Positions 14,225-27,300 of a stretch of 64,000 bases of DNA are shown one piece after another. The position numbers were made by a program, and so were the translations under genes. The DNA is from Diacronema lutheri (lineage: Eukaryota > Haptophyta > Pavlovophyceae > Pavlovales > Pavlovaceae). The notes under the pieces are model-generated. The model was not told where the DNA came from. It did not search any database and saw only the letters and a list, made by a program, of their open reading frames with translations. The DNA lies in the NCBI GenBank assembly GCA_019448385.1, contig JAGTXO010000031.1:64501-128500 (forward strand), given 5' to 3'. Each line of letters opens with the position of its first letter. The first letter of the stretch is position 1.

Positions 14225-15762
14225 CGGCGGCGGCGGTGGCGGTGGCGGCGGTGGCGGCGGGCAGGGCGGCGAGCACGCCGACGGCGGCGGCGGCGGCGTG
14301 CTCGCCGGCCGCGTCTGGCTCGGCCGCGCCGAGTACGGCTCCGGCTGCGCGCCGCGCGCCGCGCGCGAGGTCGGCGGCGACGGCGACGGCGGCGCGGACT
14401 ACGTGCCGACGCGCGGCGCGCTGCGCCTCGCCGAGCAGCTCGCCGCGGCGGTGCGGTGCGCCGACGGCGCGCTGCTCGTGGGCGAGGCGGGGTGCGGCAA
14501 GACGGCGGCGGTGCAGGCGCTCGCAGCGTCGGTCGGCGCCGAGCTGGTCGTCGTCAACCTCTCGCAGCAGTCCGAGACGTCGGACCTTCTTGGCGGCTTT
14601 CGGCCCGTCCGCCTCCGCTCGGTCTGCGTGCCGCTCGCGACAAGCTTCACGCGCCTCTTCGCCTCGACCTTCTCGCAGGCGCACAACGCGCCCTTCCTCG
14701 AGAGCGCCGCCGCCGCTGTCCGCACGGGCCGCTGGGCTCGGCTGCTCGAGCTGATGCGCCGCGGGCTCGACGCGGCGACGGGCGGCGGCGCGACCGGCGG
14801 TCGCGGCGCGGACGGCGGCGAGCGCGCCGCGCAGCGGCAGTGCGTCCTCGCGCCGGCGCTGGAGCACGAGTGGCGCCTCTTCGCCGCCGAGCTCGGCGTC
14901 GCCGAGGCGATGGCACGCCGGGCGGCCGCGGACGGCTCGGCGTCGTCGGGCGTGGCCTTCCGCTTCGTCGAGGGCGCGCTCGTGCGCGCGATGCGAGCGG
15001 GGCATTGGCTGCTGCTCGACGAGATCAACCTCGCGCCCGCCGAGGCGCTGCAGAGGCTCTCCGGCCTCCTCGACGCGCGCGGCGCGCCGCCCGGCGGCGG
15101 CGGCGGCGGCGGCGGCGGCTCGGTCGCGCTCCTCGAGGCGGGCGCGGGCGGCGCGGTGCGCACGCACGCGCGCTTCCGCCTCTTTGGCGCGATGAACCCG
15201 CCGACGGACGTGGGCAAGGCCGAGCTGCCCCTCTCGCTGCGCGCGCGCTTCGCCGAGCTGTACGTCTCGGACGACCTCACCCACGCCGAGGTCTGCATGC
15301 TCGCGCAGCGCGCGCTCTCGCGCGCGGCGCCGCGGCCCGCCGCGGCCGCGGCGCTCGCCGCCACCTTTTTCTGCGAGATGCGCGCTCTCGATGCGGCGGG
15401 CCAGCTCGACGCGGCGCTGCCCGGCGGCGGCGGTGGCGGCGTCGGTGGTATCGCCGATGCGGACGGCGATGGCGGCGGCGGCGCGAGCGCCGGCGGCGCG
15501 CAGCTCACGCTGCGCGCGCTCTCGCGCGCGGCGCGGTACGCGGCCGATCTCACGCCCACATACGGCCTCGCGCGGTCGCTGTGCGAGGGCCTCACGATGG
15601 CGTTGCTCGTCGGACTGCCGCCGAGCGCGCGCGCGCGCGCGGAGGCGCGGCTCGACGCGGCGTTCAAGGCCAAGGGCGCGCCGCCGCCTGGCGTCTCCGC
15701 CGCCGACGCGCGCGCGAGCGCGCTGCGACTGCCATCGCGCGAGCGCGCGCCGCAGCCGCCGC

Positions 15763-15810
<48 letters not shown>

Positions 15811-18800
15811 GCGGCTGGGTGGAACTCGAGGGCTTCTGGCTGCGCCGCGCGCCGCGCGAGCCGCGAGCGCGCTCCGCCGCCGACGCGGCCGCGCGCGCCG
15901 CGCGCGCCGCGCGCGAGCGCGCGCTGCTCGACCGTTACGTCCTCACACCGTCGGTGCGCGCGCGGCTGCGCGACCTCGCGCGCGTGCTCGCCGCGCGCGA
16001 GCGGCCGGCGGTGCTACTCGAGGGGCCGACGGCGGCGGGCAAGACGGCGGCGGTCGAGTACGCCGCCGCGCTGACGGGCCACCGCCTCGTGCGCATCAAC
16101 AACCACGAGCACACCGACCTGTCCGAGTACGTCGGCCAGTACGCGCCGCTGCCCGACGGCTCGCTCGCGTGGCGGCCCGGACCGCTCGTCACGGCGCTGC
16201 GGCGCGGCTGGTGGGTGGTGCTCGACGAGCTCAACCTCGCGCCGGCGGAGCTGCTCGAGGCGCTCAACCGGCTGCTCGACGGGAATCGCGAGCTGCTCAT
16301 CGCCGAGACGGGCGAGGTCGTGCGCGCGCACGCCGACTTTGTCCTCTTTGGCACGCAGAACCCGGCAGGCGGCGCGTACGGCGGGCGGAAGCTCCTCTCG
16401 CGCGCCTTCCGCTCGCGCTTCGTCGTGCTGCGCGCGCAGCCCGCGCCTGCGGCCGAGCTCGCGCAGCTGCTGCACACGCGCTCCGCCGGCCGCACGCCGC
16501 TCCCCTTCTGCGCGCGCATGGTCGACATCCTCGTCGAGCTCCGCCGGCTGCGCGCGAGGGACAACGTCTTTGCGGGCGCGGACAGCCTCGTCACGGTGCG
16601 CGATCTCTTCCGCTGGGCGGCGCGCGAGCCGGGCACCTACGATGAGCTCGCCGCGCACGGCCACGCGCTGCTCGCGCTCCGGCTGCGCGAGCCGAGCGGC
16701 GTGCGCGCCGTCTGCGCCGCGCTCGCGCGCTGCCTGCCCGCCGCGTCCGTGCGCGCGTGCCACGGCGACGCGCGCGAGCCGAACGACGCGCTCGCGCGCG
16801 CGCGCGCGGACGCCGGCGCGCCGCTCGCCGACGGCGCGGCAGCGGCCGACGGCGCGGACGACGGGCCGAGCGGCGTCGCGCCCGTCTGGACGGAGCCGAT
16901 GGTGGCGCTCGTCTCGCGGCTCGCCGAGTGCGCGGCGCACGCCGAGCCCGCGCTGCTCGTCGGCGAGACGGGCTGCGGCAAGACGACGGCCGTGCAGCTC
17001 GCCGCGCACGCCGCGCGCCGGCCGCTCGTCATCGTGAACTGCCACGCGCACACCGAGGCGGCCGACCTGCTCGGCGCCGTGCGGCCCGTCCGCCAGCGCG
17101 GCCGGCTGCGCGCGCGCCTCCTCGCCGCGCTCGACGCCGCGATCGGCGCGGCCGAGGCGCTCGAGGACGTCGCCGCGGACGTGGCGGCGGCGCGCGCGCG
17201 CGAGGCGCCGCCGCCCGCGCCCAAGCGCGCGCGGGGCGTGGCCGAGCGGCCGGAGGGCGACGCGGCAACGCGCGGCGTGGACGACGCCACCGCCGCCAAC
17301 GCCGAGGACGACGACGACGCCGGTGGCGAGGGCGGCGCGGGCGCGGCGCTCGGCGCGCACGCCTCGGGGCCGTCGGATGACGAGGACGAGGGCGGGGCGG
17401 GGGCGGGGGCGGGGGCGGGGGCGGAGCGGCGGCGCGAGGGTAGCGCGACCTCCTCCGACGAGGACTGCGACGACAGCGCCGGCGGCACACGCGCGGTGGA
17501 CGGCGACGGCGCCGCCGCCGATGACGACGACGCCGCCGAGGCCGCCGCCGTGCGCGCGGTCGACGCGCGCCGCGCCGCGCTGCACGCGGCGACGCGCCGC
17601 GCGGCGGCGCGGCTGGGCGCGCTCGCGCGCGCGTCGGCCGCGCCGGCCGCGCCCGCGCGCGGCCCGCTCGGCAGCGCGAACGGCGGCGACGGCGGCGCGC
17701 CCGACCGCGCCGGCGCCGGCGCCGGCGCGCCGCGCGACGCGCGCGCCGCGCACGGCGCGCGCCGGCGGATGGCGGCGGCCGCGGTGGCGGCCGGGCTGCC
17801 TCCGCCCGAGGCGGTCGCGTCGGCTCGTGCGCGGCGCGCGCTGCGCGCGCTGCTGCGCGCGCGCGCCGCCGCGGTCGCGCGCGAGGCGCGCGCGCGCGCG
17901 CTCTTCGCGTGGCACGACGGCCCGCTCATCCGCGCGATGCGGTCGGGCGCGTGGGTGCTGCTCGACGAGATCAACCTCGCGGAGGACGCCGTGCTCGAGC
18001 GGATCAACTCGCTCCTCGACCCGGCGCGCACCGTCTCGCTCTCCGAGAAGCCCACGTCCGGCACGCGCGCGCGCGCGCCGCGCGCCGGCGCGCGCGGCGC
18101 GCCGGACGGCGGCGGCGGCGGCGTTGGCGACGGCGAGGATGGCGACGATGCTGACGGTGACGGCGACGGCGTGGGCGAGGAGGTGTGCGCGCACCCGCTC
18201 TTTCGCCTCTTCGCGTCGATGAACCCGGGCGGCGACTACGGCAAGCGCGAGCTCTCGCCAGCGCTGCGCAACCGCTTCACCGAGCTGTGGGTCATGGCGC
18301 CCACCGCCACGCGCCACGTCCTGCCCATCGTCGCGCACGCGCTGCGCGGGCGCGCGCCCGACGGCACGCCGCTCGCGCGCGCCGCGCCTGCGCTCGTTGC
18401 CGCGCTGCAGTGGGCGCGCTTGCGGCCCGAGCTGCGCGCCACGCCGCTCGGCGCGCCGTCGTCCCTCCGCGCCGTCCTCTCGTGGGCGCGCTTCATCGCC
18501 GCGGCCGCGCGCCCGCTCGGCTCGGCGTCGCGCGCGCTGATGCACGGCGCGTGCCTCGTCCTCACCGACGCGCTCCACGCGGACACGGCGGCGGGCGCAG
18601 CGGCGCGCGACGGGCTGCGCGCCGAGGCGCTCGCGCGCGTGTGGGCGTACGCCGCGCGCCTCGACGAACCCGACGACGCACCGCTCGACGGCGTGCGCGA
18701 CTCGACCGCGCCGGAGGACGGCGCCTTCGAGGACGCCGGCGACGACGCGGCGCTCGTCGAGCCCGCCGTGCCGCCACCACCGCCGCCGCCGCCGCGCGGC

Positions 18801-20946
18801 TGGTCGCTCGGCGAGCTCGACGGGCGTGCGCGCGTCGTGCCGCCGCCGAGCGCCGCCGAGCGCGCCGAGCTCGACGTCGCGCCCTTCTCCCTCGCGCGCG
18901 CCGCGGGCAGCGTCGGCGACGTGGCGCGCGAGGTCGAGCCGCCGGCGCGCGCGGACGGCGCGGCCGACGGCTCGGCCGGCGCGGCCGGTGGCGGCACGTT
19001 TGCGCTAGACGCGCCGACGACGGGCAGGAACGCCTTCCGCCTCGTGCGCGCGATGGAGCTGAGCCGCAACCTGCTGCTCGAGGGCTCGCCCGGCGTGGGC
19101 AAGACGTCGCTCGTCGCCGCGCTCGCGCGCGCGGCCAACGCGCGGCTCGCGCGCGTCAACTTGTCCGAGCAGACGGAACTCTCGGACCTCCTCGGACAGG
19201 AGCTGCCCGCGGCGGACGCGGCGGAGGCGGACGCGCACGCGGCGGGCGGCGGGCTGGCGGACGGCGGCGGCGGCGGGGGCGAGGGCGGGGGCGGCGGTGG
19301 CGAGGGCGAGGGCGCGGATGGCGGCGGCGGCATGCGCTTCGTGTGGCGGGACGGCGTGCTGCTCGCGGCGCTGCGGCGTGGCTGGTGGCTGCTCCTCGAC
19401 GAGCTCAACCTCGCGCCGCAGCCGGTGCTTGAGGGGCTCAACTCGGTGCTCGACCACCGCGCGCAGGCCTTCATCCCCGAGCTCGGCCGCGCGTTCAGCG
19501 CGCACGGCGCCTTCCGCCTCTTCGCGTGCCAGAACCCGCTCGCGCAGGGCGGCGGGCGCAAGGGCCTGCCAAAGTCGTTGCTCAACCGCTTCGCAACGGT
19601 GCACCTCGATGAGCTGGGAGTGCCCGACCTGCTGCACATCGCGAGCGCGCAGTGGGCCAGCCGCGTGCGCGACCCGCCGCTCGTCGCGCGCATGGTCGCA
19701 GCGATGGCGGCGCTCGCGCGCGCAGCGGCGGGCGGCGTGGGCGTTGCGGCGGCGGGCGGCGGCGGCGGTGGCGGCGGCGGCGGCTGCTTCTCGGCGCGCG
19801 GCGGCCCGTGGGACTTCAACCTGCGCGACCTCGGCCGCTGGTTCGAGCTGATGGTCGCCACGCAGCGCCATCCCTTCTGGCAGCCGCTGCGCCTTGTTCC
19901 CGTCGTCTTCTGCGCGCGCATGCGCACCGCCACCGACCGCGACCTCGCCTGCGCGATCGTCGCCGCCGCGCTCGCGGGCGATGGCGGCGGCGCGGGGCGT
20001 GACGGCGCCGACGCGCGCGCCGACGCCGACGCGGAGCAAGGCGCAGCGCGGCTCGCGCGCGCACGCGCCGCGTGCGCGTGGCGCCCGCGCCCGCGCCTTG
20101 CGCTCGCGCCTCGCGAGCTGCGCGTCGGCGACGCGCCGCTCGCGCGCGCGCCGCCGCCGGCGCGCGCGCTTGGCGCGCGCGGCCGCGCGGCCGCCGCCGC
20201 GAGCGGCGGCGGCGGCGGCGAGGTTGGTGGCGGTGCTGGCGGCGGCGGCGACGGCGATGGCAGCGGCGCGCACTCGGCGGCGGCGCTCGCGCCGGCGAGC
20301 GCGGGCGCGCTGCGCGCCCTCGCGCACGCGAGCCGGCTCGGCTGGCCCGCGCTGCTCACCGGTCCGCCCGGCTGCGGCAAGCGCGCGCTCGTGCGCGCGC
20401 TCGCCGCGCTCGCTGGCCGCGGTGCGTCCCTCGTCCACCTGCCGCTCGGCCCCGCGACGGACACCTCTGAGCTCCTCGGTGGGTACGAGCAGCGGCCGCG
20501 CGCGCCGGACGGCGGCGCGCTCGCGCGCCGCGCGCGACACGCCGCCGCGCGCGCCATCGAGCGCGCGCTCGCCGCACAGCTCGTCGCCGGCCCGCCCGCG
20601 GACGCGCGCGGCGCGGCCGCGCTCGGCGTCGCGCTCGGCGGTGCGCGGCGCGCGGCCGCGCGCCTCGCCGAGCTGTGCACGCCGCCACCGGAGGAGGTCG
20701 ACGGCGCGGGCGACGCGGCGGCGCTCTCGCGCGCCGCTGCGCGCGCCGCCGCCGCGGCGCTCGCCGCCGAGGCCGAAGCAGAGGCCGCCTCGTCCGCGGT
20801 GGTCGCGGCGGCCGCGCTGCTCGTCGACGCCGCCTCGGCCGAGCGCGGCGACGCCGAAGCCGCCGTCGACCGGGCCAACGGCGGCGACGGCGGCGAGGCG
20901 GCGTCGGCGCTCGCCGAGGCGCGTGACGCGCTCGCGCGCGCGCGCA

Positions 20947-20977
<31 letters not shown>

Positions 20978-21485
20978 AGCCGCCGCGCGCGCCGAGCCGC
21001 GCGCGCCGCGCGCGCGCGCGGGCGGAACGGCGGCGGTGGGCGCGGCGTTCGCGTGGGTTGACGGGCCGGTTGTGCGGTGCGTGCGGCAGGGAGCATGGCT
21101 GCTACTCGAGCACGCGGACCTGTGCCCGCCCGCCGTGCTCGACCGCCTGAACGGGCTGCTCGAGGCGCCCCCCGCGCTCGCCCTCACCGAGCGCGGCGGC
21201 GGCGCGGCCGGCTGGGCGCGGCCGATCGCGCCCGCCGTTGGCTTCTGGCTCGTCGCGACGGCGGACACGAGCCGCGTCGAGCTCTCGCGCGCAGTGCGCA
21301 ACCGCTGCCTCGAGGTGTGCGCGCTGCCGCTCGAGCACGCCGCGCGCGCCGCGCGGCTGCCCGCCGCCGCCGAGGCGGCCGCCGCCGCGCTCGCGCGCGC
21401 CGCGCTCGTCGCCGTCGGCGCGCCACCGCCGGCTGCCGGCCGCGAGACACGCGCGCGCGCGCCCGAGCGCACGCCGCTGCTCGCT

Positions 21486-21531
<46 letters not shown>

Positions 21532-21538
21532 GCGACCA

Positions 21539-21571
<33 letters not shown>

Positions 21572-24284
21572 CGGTGACGACGACGATGGCGGCGGCGGCG
21601 GCTCCGACGGCGACGCGTCCGAGCGGGCCGTCGACGAGCGCGTCGCGCCGCTCGGCGCGCTGCTCGAGGACTGCCTGCCGCTATGCGCGCGCGTGGGCCC
21701 GCTCGCGCAGCCGCGCGCGCTCGCCGACTGCGAGGCGCAGCCGCCCCTTGAGCTGCCGCTCCGCGCGGCGCTCGCCGCGGCGCTCGCGACGAGCGGCGCG
21801 TGCGCGACCGCGGGCGGCGGCGCGGCGGGGTTGGAGGAGGGCGCCGACTTTAAAATACTCGCCGCCGCGGTGGAGCGCGCGCGCGCGCGCGGCGGTGGCG
21901 GTGGCGTGGCGAGCGGTGGCGCGCTCGCCGCGTGGGCGGCGGACGCGGCGCGCGCCGCGCGCGTCGGCGGCGGCGCGCTTGCGCGCGGCGCGCATCTGCG
22001 CGCGCTGCTCGCGCAGTCCGCTCCGTCCGCCGGGATGGGCGACGACGCGCACCGCGCGCTGCAGCTTGCGCTGCCGGACGCGTGGCCGCGCGGCCTCGCC
22101 ACCGCCGAGCGCGCGCGCGCGCGCGCGGTGTGCGCCACGCGCGTGCGCGCCGAGCGGCAGTGGGCGCTCGCGCGCGCGACCGCGCGCGAGGCGCTGTGCG
22201 CGGGCTGGGCGCTGAGCGCGCTGTGCGGCTGCGCCGTCGAGCGCTCCGTGCGGCTCGACCTGCCCATCGTGCACGCCGCGCTCGAGGCCGTGCAGCGCGC
22301 CATCGCCGCCGAGCCGAGCGCGCGCGATGCGAGGGGCGCGCGCGCGGCGGCGGCTGGCGGCGGCGGCGCCGCCGTGGCCTTTGCCGCCGCCGCCGCCGAC
22401 GCCACCCTCGCCGAGGACGAGGGCGAGGGCGAGGAGGGCGGGGAGGAGGGGGACATCGACGCGGAGGAGGGAGCAGGCGGCGTGGATGAGGGCGTGGGAG
22501 GGGACGCTTCGCGCGAGTCGCTGCACCTCCTCGCCGCCGCGCTGCGCGTCTTTGTCGAGCGCTCGCAGCCCGCGGGCGGTCGCGCGCGCGCGCTCGCGCT
22601 GCGCGCGGCCGCCGCCGAGGTCAACGGCGCGCCGCGCGGCGGCCACGATGCCGCCACCGCCGCGGCGCTGCTCGTCGAGGCGGCCGCGGCCGAGCTCGAC
22701 GGCGCGGATTCGCACTCCGCCGAGGCGGCCGAGCGTGGCCGCGCGCTCGCGACGGCGGCCGGCGGCGGCGGCGACTCGGCGGCGCGCTGGCTGCCCGCAC
22801 GCGCCGACGTGCACGCGCCCGACGCGCTGCGCGCGCTGCTCGCCGAGCGCGGCGCGGCCGACGCGGACGGCGGCGCCGCGCGGCTGCGTGCGCACCGCGC
22901 GTGCATGGCCGCCGTCGACGCGCAGTTGCGCCTCGCGCTACGACCGGCGGCGCGCGCGCGCGCGCGCGCGGCGGGCGGCGCGCGCCAGGCCGTTGCGCTC
23001 GCGCGCGTCGTGCGCGCGGACGCGGCGGCGTGCGCGCGCGGCTGGCTGCGCGCGCCGCGCGCCGCGCCCGCGGCCGGCGCGGCGTCGGCGCTGCTCGCGC
23101 TGCTTGGCGCGGCGGAGGCGGTGGAGGAGGCGGCGGCCGACGCGGTGGACGACTGTGGCGCGCTCGGCGCGCTCGCGCTCGCGCTCCACGCGCTGCACGG
23201 CGCGCGCGCGCGCGCCGAGCGCGCGTGCGCGCGCGCGGCGGGCGGCGCGCCGTTCGGCGCCGCGGGCGACGGCGCGCTCGCACAGCTCTGCCGCGTCGCC
23301 GACTACTCGCCCGACGCATTCGCGCACGCGCTCTGGGCGCAGGCCGAGCGGCCGGCGCCGCGCGCGCGGTCGGCGCGCGCCGCGCGCGCTCGCGCCGCGC
23401 TGCTCGGCGCGGCCGCCGCGCTCGCGCCCGGCGTGGACGCGAGCGCGTCGCCGCGCGCCGCGCTCGCCGCCGTGTGGCGGCCGCCCGACGGCGCCGACGC
23501 CGACGCCGACGCCGTCGACGACGCGGACGGCGCCGCGCGCGCGCGCGCGGCGGACGCGCTCGTCGCCGCGCTGTGCGCGCCGCCCGCGCTGCGCGCGCTC
23601 GCGGCCGAGTCGCTCGCCGCGTGCGCGCGCGCCGACGGCGCGCGCAGCGCGGCGCGCGCCGGCGTCGTCGACGGCGGCGCGGCCGACGCGGCCGACGCGG
23701 CGGCCGACGTGGCGGCCGCGCGCGCGCCGCGCGCGTTGCGCGCGCGGCTGCGCGCGCTGCGCGCGCGCGTGGCGGCTGAGCCAGCGACGGCAGACGGCTG
23801 GCGCGCGCGCGCGGCGGGCGCGCTCTGGGCCTGGCGCGCGGAGGAGGGCGCCGAGCTTGGCGCGGCGCTGCCGCTCGTGCGCGCGCTCAGCGCGCTCGCG
23901 ACGCGCGCGGCGCTCGGCGGCGACGGCGGCGGCGACGGCGAGCGCGATGGCGACGACGGCGACGGCGCGGACGCGGCGCTGCGCACGGCCGCGCGCGCGC
24001 TTGGCGGCGCCGTGCTCGCGCACGCCGCCGCGGCGACCGCGCGGCCAGGCGCCGACGCGCGCTCGCTCGGCTGCTGGCAGGGCGCGGCGTGGGCGCTCGA
24101 GGCAGTGGCCGACCGCGGCGCGCGCGCCGCGCCCGGCCCGAACGGGCTCGGCGCCGCCGCCGCCGCGCTCCGCCTCGACTGGCACGGCCGCGCGTGGGTG
24201 CAGCTGCTCCCGCCCGCCGCGCCCGAGCGCGCGCCCGGCTGGGGCAGCCGCGCCGCCGCCGACGGCGGCGACGCCGCCGGCTCG

Positions 24285-24315
<31 letters not shown>

Positions 24316-27300
24316 GCGTGGGCCCCGCGCGCCTCGGCGGCGGCGCGCCGCGCGTCGAGTGGACGGGCGTGCTGCTCGCGCACGCGGCGGAGCGCGCGAC
24401 GATCGGCGACGCCGCCGCCGCGCGGCACGCGCTGCTTCGCATCGAGGCCGGCCTCTGGCTGCGGCCGCGTGGCGCACGGCCGCCGCGCGCGCCGCTCGCG
24501 AGCGGTCGTGCGGCGCAGGCGGACGCGCTGCGCGCGCTCGCCGCGTTCGCCGCGCAGCCGGCGGCCGCGTCGGCGCTGCGCGCGCTCGGCGGCGCGTGCG
24601 ATGCGCTGCGCGCCACACGCGCCGCCGCCGCCGGCGGCGTCCGCGGCGGCGGCGGCGGCGCCTGCGCTGCGGCGCGGCGCGCGGCCGACGCGGCCGCCGC
24701 CGCCGCGGTCGACGCGTGCGAGCGCTGCGCCGACGGCCGGCTGCGCGCTGCGTGCGCAGCGCTTGCCGCGCCGCTCATCGGCGCGCTCGTCGACAGCGCG
24801 GAGGCGGACGCCGCGCGCGCGCGCGCGCGCGCCGCGTGCGCGCCGCGCGCCGCGCGCGGCCGCGGCGCGGCGGCGACCGCCGCTGCGGCCGCTGCGGCGG
24901 CCGCCGCGCGCCGCGCGGCGCTCGCGGCCGCGCGCGCCGCGGCGATCGGCGGCTGCCTGCGCTTCGAGCTGTCGCGGCTGCCGCTGCCCGTGCACCCGGC
25001 AGCCGCGCCCGCCTTCGCCGCGGCCACGCTGCGGCGCGACGCGGCCGCGCTGCGCGCCGAGCTCGACGTGCGCGCGGCGCGCGCGGCGGGCGCGGGCGAG
25101 CGGCCGCTCGGCGGCGCGGGCGCGGCGGACGGCGCGTGTGCGCGCCTCGCGCGCGCGGCGGCGCGCGCGGAGGCGAGCGCGGCCGCCGCCGCCGCGCTCG
25201 CGCCGCCGTCGGGCGCCGGCGCGGACGAGGCCGTCGGCGCGCTCTGGCGCGAGGCGCGCGCGTGGGTGTCGGGCGCGGGCGCGCCCGCGCACGTCGCCGC
25301 GCTCCTCGCGCGGCTCGGCCGCGCGGCGGACGCGGCGGCGGTGGCGGCGAACGCAGCCGGCGCCGACGACGGCGACGCGGCTGGCGCGCTCGCCGCCGAG
25401 GCGACCTGGCAGCAGGCCGCCGCCGCCGCGAGCGCGCGGCTGCTTGCGGCGGGCGGCGGCGGCGGCTCGGCGGCGCGCGCGGACGTGGCCGACGTGGCGC
25501 ACCCGCTCGCGCTCGCGCTCGGCGACGTGCGCGGCGCGCTGCGCGCCGCCGCCACCGCCGTCGCGCGCGCGCGCGAACCGTCCCTTCCGGCCACCGGCGC
25601 GCGCGCGCGCGCGCTCGCGCTTGCGCGCGCGCTGCTCGGCGGCGCGCTCGGCGAGCGCGCCGCGCGCGACGGCGGCGCGCGCGCACGCGCGCTGCCGCTT
25701 GGCGTCGCGCTGCCCGCCGCGACGGGCACGCCGCCCGCCGAGCTCGCGCGGCTGCTGCACGTCGATGCAGACGGCGCCGACGCCGGCGCAGAGGGCGCGG
25801 GCGCGCTGCATGCCGCGCTGCTCCAGGCGGCGCTCGCGGGCGTGCGCGCGCGTGTCGCCGCCGACGGCTGCCTGTCGCACGACGGCGCGGCCGCGCTCGA
25901 GGGCGCGCTGCGCGCTGGCGTCGCCGCGTGGCGCGCGCTCGACGCGCGCGCCGCGTCGCTCGAGGCCGCCGAGGCCGCGTGGTTCACGACCGCCGCGGCG
26001 CGTGCCGAGCGCGCCGGCGCGGGCGCGGGCGCGGGCGCGGGCGCAGACGGCGGCGGCGGCGCGGCGCGCGCGGCCGCCGAGGCGTCGGCGGCGGCGCTCG
26101 ACGACGTGGACGCGACGGACGAGGCGGCGGCGCGCGCCGAGGCGGATGCGCGCGCGGCCGCGGCGGCGGGTGACGACGCGCGCGCCGAGGCGGCGCAAGT
26201 GCGCGCGCTCTTCCCGGACTGGGCCGCGCAGATCAGCCGCGGCCTGCCGAGCCCGCACGCGCCCAACGCGCGCGCGCTCCTCCTCGCCGCGGCCGCCGCC
26301 GACGCGGACGCCGACGCGGGCGGCGGCGCCGCCGCCGCCGCCAGCGCCGGCGCCGACGCCGGCGCCGACGCCGCCGGCGCGGACAGCGGCACGCGTGCTC
26401 GCGCGCGCGCGCGGCCGAGCGCCGCGGCGGTGCGCGCGCTCGCGGACGTGGGCGTGCTGGGCAGGCTGCACGCGACGCACGCCGCCGTGTACGCCGCCGT
26501 CGGCGCCAGCCGCGCCGGCGCGGGCGGCGAGCGCGCGCGCGCGCTGCTCGGCGGCGCCGACGGCGGCGGGCGCGACGCGCGCGCGACGCTCAATGCCGCG
26601 GCGCGCGCGTCGGGGCTCGGCGGCGGCGCGGCGGCGCGACACGCGCCGAGCGCGTCGGTGGCGCTGCGCGCCGGCGCGCGCGCCGGCGCGGGCGCACGCC
26701 GCGCAGCGCTCGCCGGCGGGTACGCGGCCGCGTGCGCGCTCGCCGGCGCGCTGCGCGCGGCCGACGGCGCGCGCTCGGCCGCCGCGCCGCTCGTCGCGGG
26801 ATGCGAGGCGCGTGCGCTCGCGCGGCCGGCGCTCGCGCACCTCGCCGCGGCCGCGCGCACGCGCGCCGCGCTCGCCGGCCGCGCACCCGTTGCTCTCGCC
26901 GCCGGCGCGCCGCGCGGCGCGACCGCCGCGCTCGCAGCCCTCGCCGACGCGGCCGACGGCTCGCCGGCCGCCGTCGACCCTTTCCGCGCGCCCGACGTGC
27001 GCGAGGCGTGCCGCGCGCGCGCGCCGCTTGGCGCGCTCGACGCGCGCTGCGCGCAGCTGCTCGCGCAGTTCGCCGCCCACCCCGTGCTCGGCCACGTGCG
27101 CACGCTGTGCGCGCGCGTGCTCGCGTTCGAGCTGTGCGCGACGCCGCTGATGAAGGTTGCGTGCGGCGTCGAGATGGCGGTGGGCTGGGCGGAGCAGTGG
27201 GACCTCGACGCGCCCGCCGCGCTGCAGCTGCGCGCGCAGTGCGCACCGCTCGTCGGCCTCCTCCTCCGCTGGCGCCGGCGCGAGCTCGGCGCGTGGCGCG

